DNA of 64,000 nt from NCBI RefSeq assembly GCF_030272615.1, contig NC_081415.1:512581034-512645033 (forward strand), in the 5' to 3' direction. Positions 12,171-24,026 of the stretch are shown piece by piece. A model generated the notes under the pieces. That model saw only the letters and a list, made by a program, of their open reading frames with translations. It ran no database searches and was not told where the DNA came from. Made by a program: the position numbers and the translations under genes. The stretch comes from Cryptomeria japonica. Its lineage: Eukaryota > Streptophyta > Pinopsida > Cupressales > Cupressaceae. Position 1 is the stretch's first letter; every line of letters starts with the position of its first letter.

Positions 12171-15100
12171 TCAAAGGATCAGTGGCTCTTTAGGAGGGAA
12201 ACTAGCAGTTATGGCTAATTTAGGAAGTCTATTGGCTTCACCATTGCCTTCTTCGTAGATATGGCTAACCCAAAATTCATCAAAGGTATCTAGGAGTGCC
12301 AAGATCAGTTGAAGCCATTGGTTGAGGTGCCAACAGGGGGTGCTATAGCAACAGATCGGGTTAATGACATTTAATGAGCCACCCTCCAAGTGAATTTTCT
12401 GCACCCCAAGCTCCTTGCCTAATTCAAGACCTCTTAATGCTGCTCTAAATTTCACTTGATTATTAGTAGCCACACCAATCTTTTCAGAGATTTCTTTTAT
12501 ACAGAGGCCCTTAGAGTCCCTCAGAATGCAACCAGTACCACTTTGGCTTGGATTCCCTGCAGAGGCACCATCAAAGTTTACCTTGCACCACGCAATCGAT
12601 GGTGCATCCCAGATCACCCCCACTCTTGGATTGGTTTGATCCACCAGAGTGCCCAGACAAAAAATCAGAGGGATGATTAGATTTGGAAGAACCATATTAA
12701 TCTTACAATCCCAGTTCATGAACAAATTTTTCTTAAGTGTTGTGGATTGGGCTGCCACATTTAGGAGCTCAATCAGGTGGTTCTTAATTTTCTCACAAAG
12801 AGAATGAGGGCACATATCTTTACCCTAGAAGATTCTGCAGTTCATTTCTTTCCAAATTTCCCAAATCAGAAGAGATGGGAGGATGAAGAGAAAATCAGAA
12901 AAAACCGCCTTTCCTACCAGTTTAGGCAATTGTGAAAACCAATTGTCTAGCCTTGCTGGGAAGGGACCGAAGATTCTCATTTTTCCCATGAAATACCACC
13001 AACAATGTCTGGAGAATTTGCAATGGAGAAGAAGATGGTCTATAGTCTCTTCCTGATCTAGACATAAAGGACATTTGTCAGGTCCATTGATACCCATTGA
13101 ATGTAGCCTTTCTTGAGTTAAGATTTTCCTTTGGCAAGACAACCAGGCAAAGGAACCCATTTTCGGGAGGAGGTGTTGATACCAAAAGAGATTAACAGGC
13201 CATTCTTTTTATCTATAGCTACTTCTTTCATCTTATAGCCAAAGTACACCTTGTATTTTCCATCAGAGGAGCTACACCACCTAATAATATCCTTATCAGG
13301 GGAGGGGAAAATATTCCTTTTGTTGAGAATGTTAGTAAATAAGTCCTTTTGAAACTGATCCAAGTCCAGCTCATCCAAGGATTTCCAATTCCATTTAGAT
13401 TTACCATTTTCAAGGGTTGGATAACCATAATCACATATATTATACCCCCAGTGGTGACAAGTTTCCTCCATGACATGCTGTAGAGAGGGGTTGTGACATA
13501 GGGCAGCTTCACCCGACCAAGAATCAGACCAAAAGGCTACATCTCTGCCATTTTTGACCTCCCAGGTAACCTGATCGGTTATGATCTCCCTGCTATCCAA
13601 AATAAAATTCCAGATAGCCGAGCCTCTGGGAGGGTTGTTAATAGTCAGAATCCTCTTGGATTCTAGGGAGTCTAGATATTTATGTTTAAGGAGCCTTGCC
13701 CATTTTTTCTTCTCGTCACTATAGATTTCTCAAACTAGTTTAGCACCCATTGCTAAATTCATAATTGATATTTGGCGAATACTGGCACAACCTGCCATTT
13801 TTGGTTGACAAATCTTTTTCCAAGCTAGCAGGGGAAATTTGCCTTTGTCATCCAACCCATTCCAAAGGAAATTTCTCATTACAGAAGTCAACTCATCTTC
13901 AACCACCACTAGTAATCGTAGGCAAGCCATGGAAAACACCGATAGTTCTGAAAGGACCAACTTTATCATAGTGAGTTTCCCAGCAGAAGATAGCCACTTG
14001 CCTTTCCAAGTAGCAAGGTTGGATTTACACTTATCAATGAGGTGCTTCCAGTAGTGATCTCTGTTACTACCAATGAAAAGTGGGGTACCAAGAAATTTCC
14101 CTGGGAAATTAGCAACTTTGAGATTGAGAATCCTTGCTAATACTATTTGTAAGTTGAGCGGAGTGTTGACAAAAAATACTTCAGACTTATACCAGTTGAT
14201 TTTTTGACCAAAAGCCAAGCAGTAATCATTAAGACAAGTTTTGATTGATCTAGCTTCCTGCCTATAGGCCGATACGAATAGAATAGTGTTGTCAGCAAAA
14301 TGAAGATGAGTCATTTTTTCAACCCCTATTGCCACATTAACTCCAATCCAAAGACCGTCCTAGTGGAGAGCTTTTATGGATCATCCTAAAGCTTCAGCCA
14401 TTATGATAAATAGAAAGGGTGATAGTGGATCACCTTGTCTAATATGTCTTGTCGAAGAGAAGAAGCTATGGGATGAACCATTGATGAGAATAGAGAATTT
14501 GGGGGAAGAAAGACAACTCGTGACCCAAGTGAGCCATTCCTTGCAGAAGCCAAATTTGTTGGGAAAATCAAGAAAGAAATCCCTGTCCACCATGTCATAC
14601 GCTTTCAGAATGTCCAGTTTTAAAATCGTGCAGGAGTCCTTGGTTTTCCTGGTTGTATGGAGTGTTTCATGAGCAACAATGATACCTTCTACAATGGATC
14701 TTCTAAGGGCAAACCCGCTTTGTTCCTCTGAAATGATGTGCTTAAGGAGGGGCTTCAATCTATTAGCTATGATCTTTGTTACAATCTTATATACAGTATT
14801 GCATAGAGCGATAGGCCTAAAATCACTCATTTGTTGTGGATTCTGCTTCTTCAAAATTAGAGTCAAAAAGGTGTGATTGATGGCCCCTAACATAGTCATC
14901 TTATTTCTTGATTCTTCTATAGCAAGGTGTAAATCTCTAGCAATGATATCCCAAAAATGATGGAAGAATGCGGTAGGGAAGCCGTCCGGGCTAGGAGTCT
15001 TATCCAACTTCAACTGGAAGGTGGTCTTCCTTACTTCATCAATAGAGATGGCTACATAGAGAGCTGTATTTAGATTAGCAAAAATGATGGATGGGATAGA

Positions 15101-16380
15101 GTTCAAAATTCTAGCTCTTGCTTCATGATCGAATTGGTGAACCCCATTCAATAGAGAATCAAAGAAACTTACAGCTTCGTACGCAATGTCCTCATAATTC
15201 CTGATAGTGACTCCATCCGACCTCATAATTTCTAATATTTTGTTTCTGTTTCAATTGGCAATGGCCGATTGGTGGAAGAATTTGGTGTTTTTATCTCCTT
15301 CTATTAACCATAACTCCCTTGATTTTTGCCGCCAGTGGATTTCCTCACATCTAAGGATTTTATTAAGTTCTGATTTGAGAGAATTTTCTTTGATGAATAG
15401 ATCCTCAATCATCCCTGAAGACATAACAGAATTAGTTAAATCAGCTAATTCAGCCTTAATTCTTAATTTCTCCATATGGATATTCTTGAAGTGGTTAATA
15501 TCCATTCGTTAATCTTGACCTTAATATACTTGATCTTTTTATTGAGAATGAGAAGTCTCGATCGATTCCTAAAAATTGGCTCATTCCACCAAGACGCTAT
15601 AAGATCATGTAGTTCCACCACTCTGAGCCACATTTTCTCAAACCGGAATGGAGTACCTCCCTCCACTTGATCCAAGGCGACCTCCAGACAGATCGGGTAG
15701 TGATCTGATCTGGGGAGTGATAGAATCAAAGAGTCTAAGGCTAGATTCTGGTCTAGCCATTTACTAGAAACAAGGAAGCGATCAAGCCGCTCAACAATAT
15801 TAGTAAATCCCAATCTCTGGTTCGACCATGTGAAAATACCATTTTTTGGAGCAATGTCTAAGAGGTGATTTTTCTCAACAAAGTCCAAGAAGTCCTTTTG
15901 GGATGTACTAGTCCTCTAAATAGCCCCACTTTTCTTCGTGCCAGAAAGGATCACATTGAAATCCCTAGCTACCACACAACTACCATCGGTAATACTATTT
16001 AGCTTAATGGATAGGAGACCCTAGAGAGCCCGCTTATCACCAACTAAAGAAGGTCCATACACATTGAAGAGATTGAAGCTCTCATTACATCCAAGAATAG
16101 TGACCAAGCAATGTTACCAATACTTATCTTCTCCCACAAGTGATATCTTAACATTCATGGGGTTCTAAATAATTCCCAAGGCACCGCAAGCTCCATCTGA
16201 TTGCCTAAAAAACCAATTCCACTATTTCCAAACTCTCATTTTAGCCTCAATCTCAGCCTTGCTCCATTTAGTTTCCTGTAGCAGCCAAATATCTCCTTTG
16301 GTGTCATCAATCTGGCACTTAATCAAGCACCATTTGTCAGGGGCATTGATGCCCTTGACGTTCCAAGATAGGAGTCTCAT
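12171..16380 (-). pseudogene. LINE ORF2: endonuclease, reverse transcriptase, zf-RVT, RNase H
   Basis: The start at 16380 (MRLLSWNVKGIN) opens an AP-endonuclease-like domain with QETKW and, near 15710, SDHYPI. RT follows: KLDILKAYDMVD (near 14620), RQGDPLSPFLF (near 14420), then HFADNTILF at 14305-14279, where the family has FADD. This motif has lost a metal-binding Asp at codon 14290-14288. A zf-RVT segment (CPLCLDQEETIDHLLLHC, near 13080-13010) and a plant-type RNase H (KVNFDGASAGNPSQSG near 12600, LEGGSLNVI near 12390) complete it. The endonuclease, RT and zf-RVT/RNase H parts lie in three different frames, so at least two frameshifts exist. Several stops are TAG. Not functional. Confidence 0.92.
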
Positions 16381-16389
16381 GGCTCCTAG

Positions 16390-18307
16390 GGAATGACATT
16401 TCCCTTCTATAAATTAAGTTTGGTTTGACCATAGGCAGTACCAGCTACTGCTAGCATGACTTTTCTGGACTTGCACCCTCACACAACTTTTGGTTTAAAA
16501 TTTGGTTTATCAATAGATGAATTTGATTTTCCAAAACCTTTTAAGGAACCCTCCATTATCAGTTTTGAATCAGGTTCAAAGTCCTCCTCCCCCTCAGAGG
16601 AGGAGGTTTCAATTTTGCCATCTTCTGGTTCAAAGCCTATCAGGGAGTGAGTTTTCCCACCCAGGACCCCTATAGTGTCATTCTCCAAAGCCTGAGCAAG
16701 AGGATTTCCATCTTCAATTTCCAATTGATTCTTAGGCATAGAGGGGGAGGGTGGAAGAGAGTCCACTATCTTGGATTCAATGTCTGCCTAAAGGGATTTT
16801 GTCTTCTCCAGTAGTGTGAGAAGATCTTGCTGGCTCTCGTTTTGGCCAAAGGAGGGGGTGACTATGATCAAAGAGGTTGCTTCTGTTAGCATAACATTCT
16901 CCTTCTCAAGAGTGTCATTGTAAAGGGCATCCCCAGTGTCATCGGTAATGGGAGGTTTTGGTTGCAGATTCACCTCAATAGGAGATTGTATACATGAATA
17001 GTTTCGTTGTATCATAGCCAAAACATCATAACTAATACTGGAGTGATCCAAGGAGAAGCATTTAGGACAAATATGAAGCTGATCTTCCCTGTCGATCTTC
17101 TGAATCTAGAACTTCCCAACCCCAATAATTCTAACTTCGTCGGGGATCTTTTTGACTTGGTTTTTGCTAATACAGATTTTGAGAAAGCTTCCCCATAATT
17201 TATCTTCCAAGATGTCATCTTCTAATACAAAGGTGCCAAGGTTTTTGCATATATCCTTATTGACATCAATGTGCCAATAATTGGCGGGACAGTTATACAA
17301 TCTTATCCATACCTTGCTGTCTAACAAGACATATGTCCGAGGATTGAAATTGGGCTGCCAATCGATGATGTGAACTTCAATGCCATCTAGGATATATGGA
17401 CCTCTATTTTTCACTTTCCATCTCTCCTTATTGCTCATAAATTCAACCATATAGAAGTCGTTCAGGAGAATATTAATATTAATATCCTTTCCCCACTGTG
17501 CTCTACACCAGAATTCAAAATTGTCCTTAACCTGCTTACACCCACCCCACTTGATAAAAAGCAAGACTCAAGCAAATTTGACCAAGCAAAATTAATTTTA
17601 ATCTCATCCAGAAGGATAGTGGGTCTTGAGGTGTTTCTTACTAGTTTATGGAAGTGAGATCGTTGAGAGAGAGAGCCTGCTCTCTAAAAATCTGGGCATC
17701 TTTCAAGATTCGGTCGAGGTTTCTGCTTAATCGGACGAAAGTTAGATCTCCAACACCTAGCTTAGTCCACCTTTGAGGTTTCTTGCTTGAAGCGCCTATT
17801 CCATTTTTGGAAATTACCATGATCAGTCAGGGGAGCCAAAAAAGGGTCTGTATGAGGGATGTCTCTCTTGAGCAACGCATTGGAAGTTTTAGATTTTGGA
17901 TGCCAGTTTCTGGGACCCTCGGATACGGGATGGTTACCCTCAGATACGAGATGGTTAGCCTTGTGGAACCAGCCTTTGTTGCTCCAACTGAAACCATTCA
18001 TCTTCCACTTGTGTGGGTCAATAGGGCACAAATTACCACTTGAATAGTGGTTTCCATGGTTTAACCACGGACTGGGATATTTGGAGCCCTGGAAGCTATT
18101 TGTTACCCTGGTATTAACCGGTTCCTGGACCAATTGCATTATACTAGTTTTAATGGGGAAATCAATGTTCGCTTCATCGCTCCAAGAACCAACCTTCGTA
18201 GACTAGGAGCCAGACCTCAGATCGGTAGTCCTATTTATTTCGCTAGCGCTGCTCCTACTTCCAACTAGTGCCGCCAATTCACTCCCGCCATTTCGCTCCA
18301 TTTCCAT
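16390..18307 (-). pseudogene. LINE ORF1 with DUF4283-like RNA-binding domain
   Basis: Begins MEMERNGGSELAALVG at 18307, only about 22 nt from the LINE 5' end. A readable segment at 18139-17762 is basic and Trp/Asn/His-rich. The segment 17564-17106 (152 codons) has the DUF4283 look: a GPYILDGIEVHIIDWQP strand pattern, then VWIRLYNCPANYW and ICKNLGTFV. This is the plant LINE ORF1 nucleic-acid-binding domain. A Cys-rich CPKCFSLDHS remnant follows near 17060, then Ser/Glu-rich disordered sequence to about 16480. Stops and frame shifts break it throughout. Confidence 0.75.
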
Positions 18308-18329
18308 TTCAAATTAATTTATTAATGTC

Positions 18330-18346
18330 AACTTTATCTCAAATAT
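18330..18346. repeat. LINE target-site duplication, 5' side
   Basis: Second copy of the 17-bp sequence at 10662-10678, adjoining the LINE 5' end. Confidence 0.9.
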
Positions 18347-18998
18347 TAATTAAATATTATTAAATAATATTTAATTAATTAGGATTAATTTCCTTAATTA
18401 AATAATCTTAATTATTTAATTAATTAACTTATTTGCCAAATTCAAATTTAGCCAAATTTGAATTCCATCCCATTTCAATAAATCTCATGTGTATTTCATC
18501 ATTCAAAAATCAAAATTCAAACCTAAATAAACATGAAATTGAATTTCAATTAAAAAGTCCTACAACACATGTTGAAAATCAGGATTGATTGATCAAATTA
18601 GTTAACTATTTAGTTCACTCAGTTAACTCTTCAATCTTCCCCTTTGACTCCAAATCACCTTTTCAGACTAATTTATCTATTCAGTCTTCTTCCCAATCAA
18701 TCTAGTTAGTTGGCTAATCAATTGTGTCATCTAGTTAATCGATTGAGTTATCTCTTTAATCAATCCACTAAACAGATCAATCAAAATGAGCTGACTAATC
18801 AATCAAATCAATTCAACTATCAATCAGCCCTTCAGTTCCAAATTTCACGCCATCTCACCCAAAATCTATAAATACAAGATCATTCATCATTTTCAACAAT
18901 CACGAACTTCAAATCTTTGTGCCACTTGCACCTTATTGGCATGATATCTAATAGCCACCTTACCATGAAGATGAGAAGAACAATGGAAGATATAGTGT
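18347..18998 (+). repeat. Second piece of the old split LTR, with TATA box
   Basis: Non-coding AT-rich sequence between the LINE and the Tat element. It contains repeated AATCAATT-like motifs and a good TATA context, TCTATAAATACAAG (18865-18878), followed by a typical transcript-start-like stretch. Joined to 35817-37214 it gives a plus-strand LTR promoter plus R/U5, so this is probably the U3 of an old gypsy LTR. Confidence 0.45.
18865..18874 (+). promoter_or_regulatory. TATA box of the old split LTR
   Basis: TCTATAAATA at 18865-18874. Its downstream transcript region is cut by the Tat insertion at 18998/35817. Inferred from sequence and context. Confidence 0.4.
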
Positions 18999-20516
18999 TG
19001 TAGCTAGGAAATCGGAAATCATCAAAGCAAATAGTATTAATAATAGCTCAATCACAAAAGCAGATTGCAATGATCAATCCTAATTACATCCAATAGAGAC
19101 ATGAAAATGAAACATTCAAAACTAAAGACTATGCAAACCAAATGTAGATCTAAATGCTTCCTTCATGCGGCTCCATTGTCCTTCTTTCTTCTCCAAATAG
19201 CCTTTGTTTGTGGATCTCACCTACAAGTGCACACACATGAGATGAAAGCAAATAAACAAGATTGTGGCGCAAGAGTACTCAAAGCGTGATTGATTTGACA
19301 AAGTGATTATTAGATCGATAATGTGATTAATTAGCCGAGATTGAAGAAATTCATCCAATTTATAGACAAATTGTAGAAATGATCAAATTAGCATGATTCA
19401 ATTCAAATGGAAATTGTAAATAAAAAATGTTAATTATGACAAATTATGACAAATTATGCACTTTCTTTGCAAAATTGATTGATTGTCAATTATGACAAAA
19501 ATTATGACAACATTCTATGTCAAAATTGATTGATTGTCAATTATGACAAATTATGACAAATTGAAATGTCATTCCCATGAAATTAGGAATTAGAAAATTA
19601 GGAAACTTGAAAAAGAGGGAAAATTAGGAATTAAGATAAATTAGGTGAATTAATTAATAATTTGTCATTTATCAATTAATTCACAAAAAGAGGAATAATT
19701 AGCCAATTAAATGAACATTTAATTGTGATGAGAAGACTTAGGATAAATAAATAATTTATTAATCCTAAATGGAGAAATGACAAACAAGGTTAAATGATTA
19801 AATCACGAAACCCTAGAAGATGAATTAGTAATGCAAAGATGACAATTAGGTCTTGATGAAAGATAATTGATATCGATTTGATTCTAATTAACAAAGGACC
19901 AATGTGATAAATGATTTGATTGATAAATGCACCAATTGATGAGGAACAATGACAAATTGATCCAAATTGACATAATTGAGATAGACAATGATCGATGGCA
20001 AATTAATCGCAAAATGACAAGATTGAAAAGAGGACAAGGATCGATGACAAAATAGATTGCAAGATGACAAGATTGAAAATAACCACGATCAATGACAAAT
20101 CGATCGCAAAATGACAAGATTGAACATGACAATGATCGATGACAAATCGATCGTTAAAACGACAAGATTGAAAATGATAAGGATTGATGACAAATCGATC
20201 GCCAGATGACAAGATTGATAAGAGGACAAAACCCTAATTAGGATTGATGATGTCCAAAATGATGACAAATGAGCACACACATTGATGCGACAGGATAAAA
20301 TTGATCAAAATCATGACTGGAGATTGTTGTCAACAAGACCAAATTTGAGAGTGAGACGAATGAAGAATGCAAAAGAAGGAGTCGATGCTCGCAAATGATA
20401 AAAACCAAGTGCGTGAAATAGGAGAAATGTTAATGCGACGCAAAAACCCTAAAATAAGGCAATGCGTAATGTTAAAGTACGATTCCGCAAGCGTTGACCA
20501 TTTTTAGGTGTCTACA
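18999..20516 (-). repeat. 3' LTR of the Tat element (left copy)
   Basis: Runs TGTAGCTAGG to TGTCTACA in plus view, so it begins TGTAGACACC in the element's sense. It matches 34281-35816 almost throughout. By hand I counted about 43 substitutions over roughly 1.5 kb (near 3%) plus a few indels, mostly C/T and G/A. It contains tandem AATTATGACA-type motifs (19430-19565) and repeated CGATCGATGACAAATCGATCGC-like motifs (19985-20220). Confidence 0.95.
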
Positions 20517-20532
20517 TTTTGCCCCACTTTGA
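20517..20532 (-). other. Polypurine tract of the Tat element
   Basis: On the minus strand AAAGTGGGGCAAAA directly precedes the LTR start TGTAGACACC, the standard position for plus-strand priming. Confidence 0.75.
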
Positions 20533-21378
20533 GACAATGCGATTTTAAGCGTCGTTTCAAAGAACAATAATGAAAATGCCCCAGACACTGACAATGACAT
20601 ATGCATGCCCCCTCAAGGAATTGGCCGGAAAAATGCAAAAAAGAGGCCAATTGATCGATAAAAAATGATAGGATCGAATAGACTGACAATCAGATATCGG
20701 ATGCATGAAGGACAAGCAATAAAAGACACAAAAGACTATGACCAACATAATATGGAGAGGGTGCACGTCCATCTATGCACTGACAAAGATCTATAAATGA
20801 GAACAAGAGAGTAAAAATTGCTCATTTGCACTAGCCCAAGAGGAGAATTTGTTGCTCTAGAAAAGGACACTTGTAGAGAGATGGTGAACATTCCAAGGGC
20901 ACATCACCTCGGAGAATGTGTATGCACGTACAGACAACTAGACGACATGGGAGCAGCGGTATGTATCGCAAGAACCCATATTTTCAATTTTATGAATTTG
21001 ACTTGCTTGCAGGACATTGCGGGGCCCACAAGGGATGCAAAAACTGACTTCTGCACTTGTGTAGGGTGAATCCTGTGCTTGTGTGATGTCTCTTGTGCTT
21101 GTGTAAGGGTACACAGGAACAGGTTATGTGACACAAGTGCAGGATACACAACATAGGCGCAATTGTGCCTTGAGAACTCAATTTAGGTCAAAAACAGCAT
21201 GCAAATGATCCGGAAAGGGAGGATAAGGGTAGGATAGGTCAGAATAGATGAAAAACACCCTGATTTGGACATGAAAATGAGGAAATGCAACCCATAGGAG
21301 CAAACCCTAAAACTGACAAAATGTGCCCCAATTGTGATGCAGAGTCGACAGTATCCATTGATCACATGGGAGAAATGA
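20533..21378. other. Non-coding stretch between the Tat LTR and the PMD gene
   Basis: About 850 bp without a supported ORF. It should hold the promoter of the antisense PMD gene. The one recognisable structure is the inverted minisatellite at 21047-21172. Confidence 0.5.
21047..21172. repeat. Inverted minisatellite related to the leader repeat
   Basis: Copies of a roughly 20-bp motif of the form CACAAGCGCAGGATGTC. Three occur on the minus strand (CTGCACTTGTG, CTGTGCTTGTG, TTGTGCTTGTG; 21047-21108), then two or three on the plus strand (21109-21172). The two arms can pair, for example near 21068-21090 with 21126-21150. The same motif is tandemly repeated at 34041-34160 in the element's leader. 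Confidence 0.6.
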
Positions 21379-23214
21379 CTAGACTGCTTCATGCTACGAC
21401 ATAGACTCAGGAGCATGGACAGAGATACATTAGCAGGACTTGGGATATACTATGTCACATTCATGCCCGACATTAGGGCAAACACAGGACTGCTTATTGC
21501 GTTGGCAGAGCGATGGCATTCAGAGACTTCCTCCTTCCATCTGGCAACTGGAGAGGCGACTGTGACACTAGAGGATGTATGGCGTATCCTCCGCATTCCA
21601 ATTCATGGGGAGATGGTAGAGCATGACCTAGTGATAGGGAGAGACGCGTTGTGTAGATTATTTGAGTGCGACGCAGATGATCTGGATATCGTAGAGAGGG
21701 AGATTGGTTGGGAGACCATGGCATTAGAGTATGATTGACGATATGTGGTGATAGCAGTGGTGATAGCATGTCTACTAGTAGGAGACAGATGAGGACATGG
21801 ATTCTCTATTGGATGGGGAAGAGTGCTAGAGCGGATGGCAACAGAGGGTACGGTGTATGCATGGGGACCATGTGTACTGGCTATGTTGTATTTTTAGTTG
21901 CATCAGATAGCATATCAGGGAGTGCAGACTTTGAGCTGTGGAGTCACACTGCTACAGGTATGGGCATTTGAGCACATAGCCATATGTTGACCGATTACAA
22001 AGAAACAGGTAGTACCACACTGACCATATGTGTACTGCTATGGGGGAGCACTGAGATAGGGTCCTTTTGGATACATACTATATTGGCGACATGAGCTAGA
22101 TAGACCGAGAGAGTTCATATGGAGGCCATATCGTGATTGCCTGGGATGGTCAGATGACAGTGAGGAGTTACCATATTGCAGATAGGAGAGGTACCTGATT
22201 GGGCGAGTAGTGAATTGCCAGAGAGTGATTGAGATGTACCTGCCAGAGAGAGTCAGACGACAGTTTGGAGAGAGGCAGGATGTACCCAGGAGGACTGCAC
22301 ACTTTGCTCGATCTCACAGAGAGACAAGTCAGTGGGGGAGTATGATCTAGCCACACATAGCATATGCTGACTTCTCATAGCTACAACAGAGACAGTGGGA
22401 TTGGAGATCAGATGTGGCGAATTCTGGGATGACAGAGGAGTATGAGAGATGGTTTGCACGACGATGGCCAGTGCCATTGACAGATCTAGATATTCCACTA
22501 CCGAGGCGACAGGAGGACTTCCCACTCGTTGGAGAGGAGGATGGAGATGATGAGGATGAGGAGGATGAGGGTGGTGATGAGGATGAGGGGGATGATGAGG
22601 ATGATGAGGATAGGGATGATGAGGATGAGCCAGATTCAGGCGAGCATGAGGCATTGTAGGATATACCTATAGAGCCGGAGACAGCTAGGATAGAGGAGAT
22701 GGAGATGTGCAGGGCTACCATAGCGAGTCAACATGATCACATTGTGACTTTAGAGAGAGAGCATGAGCAGTTCAAAGTGGAGATAGCCAGACTCACAGCG
22801 GCTCGAGACACAACAAAAGCTCAGGCACAGCGAGAAGAACAGAGAGTCACTGAGTATATTGGGTCGATTCGGGATGCCAGTGCACGGGAGATGGCATAGA
22901 TGCTGGTAGAGACCAGAGAGGAGATATACCATTGGAGGACACTATATGAGAGTGCAGTTCCACCAAAGCAGAGAGCTGCTTCATATCGGGCACGATCGAG
23001 GACAGAGAGCACGACACGCTCTTGGAGGTCATTGAGCAGCATGGGGGTGAGTGGACCTATGAGACCACCATAGCCAGGACCAGGAGAGACATCATCCATG
23101 AGACATGGCAGGGATGAGGAGGACAAAGGGAGCACCCAGTGACAGAGGCATGTGCTCCTTAGGACAGACAGATGTAGTTTGACATTTTGTAGTCAGCCTA
23201 CGGGCCATACTTAG
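21379..23214 (+). pseudogene. Antisense plant mobile domain (PMD/MAIN-like) gene of the Tat element
   Basis: One plus-strand frame runs through about 610 codons with no frameshift. The N-terminal part has the PMD pattern: LITALAERW-like ALAERWHSETSSFHL (near 21500), GEATVTLEDVWRILRIPIHG (near 21550-21610), then LSCGVTLLQVWAFEHIAI (21940-21985) and REFIWRPYRDC (22110-22140). An acidic Asp/Glu tract follows (22540-22640), then a coiled coil (22690-22960) and a Ser/Arg tail. Thirteen in-frame stops break it: TAG at 21895, 22057, 22183, 22348, 22378, 22657, 22897, 23071; TGA at 21736, 21790, 21988, 22021, 23140; none is TAA. PMD genes are known to be shared between hosts and transposons. The start is approximate; ATG 21391 is the first plausible Met. 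Confidence 0.8.
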
Positions 23215-24026
23215 GACAGATAGTCCAATTTTGTACTTCAATATTATTGTGACATAAGATATGATATGCATCCATATGATGGGATGCAATATGTTATGAC
23301 ATATGTTATTTTCCATGTATGGATGACTTATGTACTATTTATGTATGTTTGTGGAACATGTATGGATATATTTTTTTATGTGTTTTTCGAGATTTTACAA
23401 TTTTTTTGTTCATTTTTTTTTTCAGGACATTTTTCAATTTTTTTGTTTTTATTTCAAGACATTTTTCAATTTTTTTGTTTTTATTTCAGGACATTTTTTT
23501 CAATTTTTATGATTTTTTCAGGACATTTTTTCAATTTTTATGATTTTTTCAGGACATTTTTAAATGCAAAAGTTCCAGTGAGTGATCATGACAAGGGGAA
23601 CACACCCAATGCGCATCTGAAAGATATACATAAACCGGGACCAAAACATATGTACAAGAAACCGGAGTATGCAAGACAAGGATGTTGACCAATAACAAGC
23701 CTGGAATAGAACATTGGGTTAAGACAAAGATAGACATGATAAACCGGCCAAGAGAAGGATGTTGACCAATTACTCATGGTGCTTGTTTGCCAGGTTTTCA
23801 CCATGGTACTTGCCCAAAGCGCCTGTTTGCCAGGTTTTCACTAGAGGGCGAATCATTTTTCTTTACTTTTTTGTTCTTTTTCTCTTTTTTAACCTTTTTT
23901 TTTTTTGTGTTTTTTCTCTTTTTTTTTGCTTTTTTTTGTATTTTTTGATTTTTTTTGCATTTTTTTGCTTTTTGATTTTTTTTTGCATTTTTTCAAGATC
24001 ATACTAGAAGAAGTGCTGATAGAAAA
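23215..24026. other. T-rich non-coding region between PMD and the pol end
   Basis: No coding sequence. It contains a T-rich minisatellite (23423-23561), a second long T-rich run (23868-23998) and a short duplicated motif, TTTGCCAGGTTTTCAC, at about 23788 and 23826. ORFs here are Phe-rich artefacts. Confidence 0.6.
23423..23561. repeat. T-rich minisatellite, about 32-bp unit, 4.3 copies
   Basis: Each unit starts CAGGACATTTTT (once CAAGACATTTTT) and continues with CAATTTTT and a T-rich remainder. There are four full units and a partial fifth. Confidence 0.8.

Larger units (their letters stand above)
10679..18329 (-). mobile_element. Complete plant L1-type LINE
   Basis: A non-LTR retrotransposon of about 7.65 kb bounded by perfect 17-bp duplications. 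Read on the minus strand: 5' end at 18329, ORF1 from 18307, ORF2 from 16380 with endonuclease, RT, zf-RVT and RNase H, then a further ORF-bearing stretch (about 11700-10911). The 3' end is near 10735-10679 and closes with GGGTGTCGCCCC then TTATTGAAAAAAAT. The short 5' UTR (about 22 nt before ORF1) and the intact target duplication suggest a full-length insertion. It carries frameshifts, stops and a changed RT active site, so it is dead. It was inserted into the U3 part of an older LTR. Confidence 0.9.

Noticed and set aside
12456-14876. Plus-strand ORFs across the LINE (for example 12456-12680, 14376-14672)
   Set aside because: Reverse-strand shadows of ORF2, which has clear RT and RNase H motifs on the minus strand.
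19884-20280. Repetitive ORFs in the Tat LTRs (also at 35103-35580)
   Set aside because: They arise from the CGATCGATGACAAATCGATCGC repeats of the LTR in several frames.
22253-22721. Minus-strand ORFs rich in His/Pro or Ser
   Set aside because: Shadows of the Asp/Glu tract of the PMD gene on the plus strand.
23266-24007. Phe-rich plus-strand ORFs that look like membrane proteins
   Set aside because: They come from T-rich tandem repeats; unit boundaries match the ORF periodicity.
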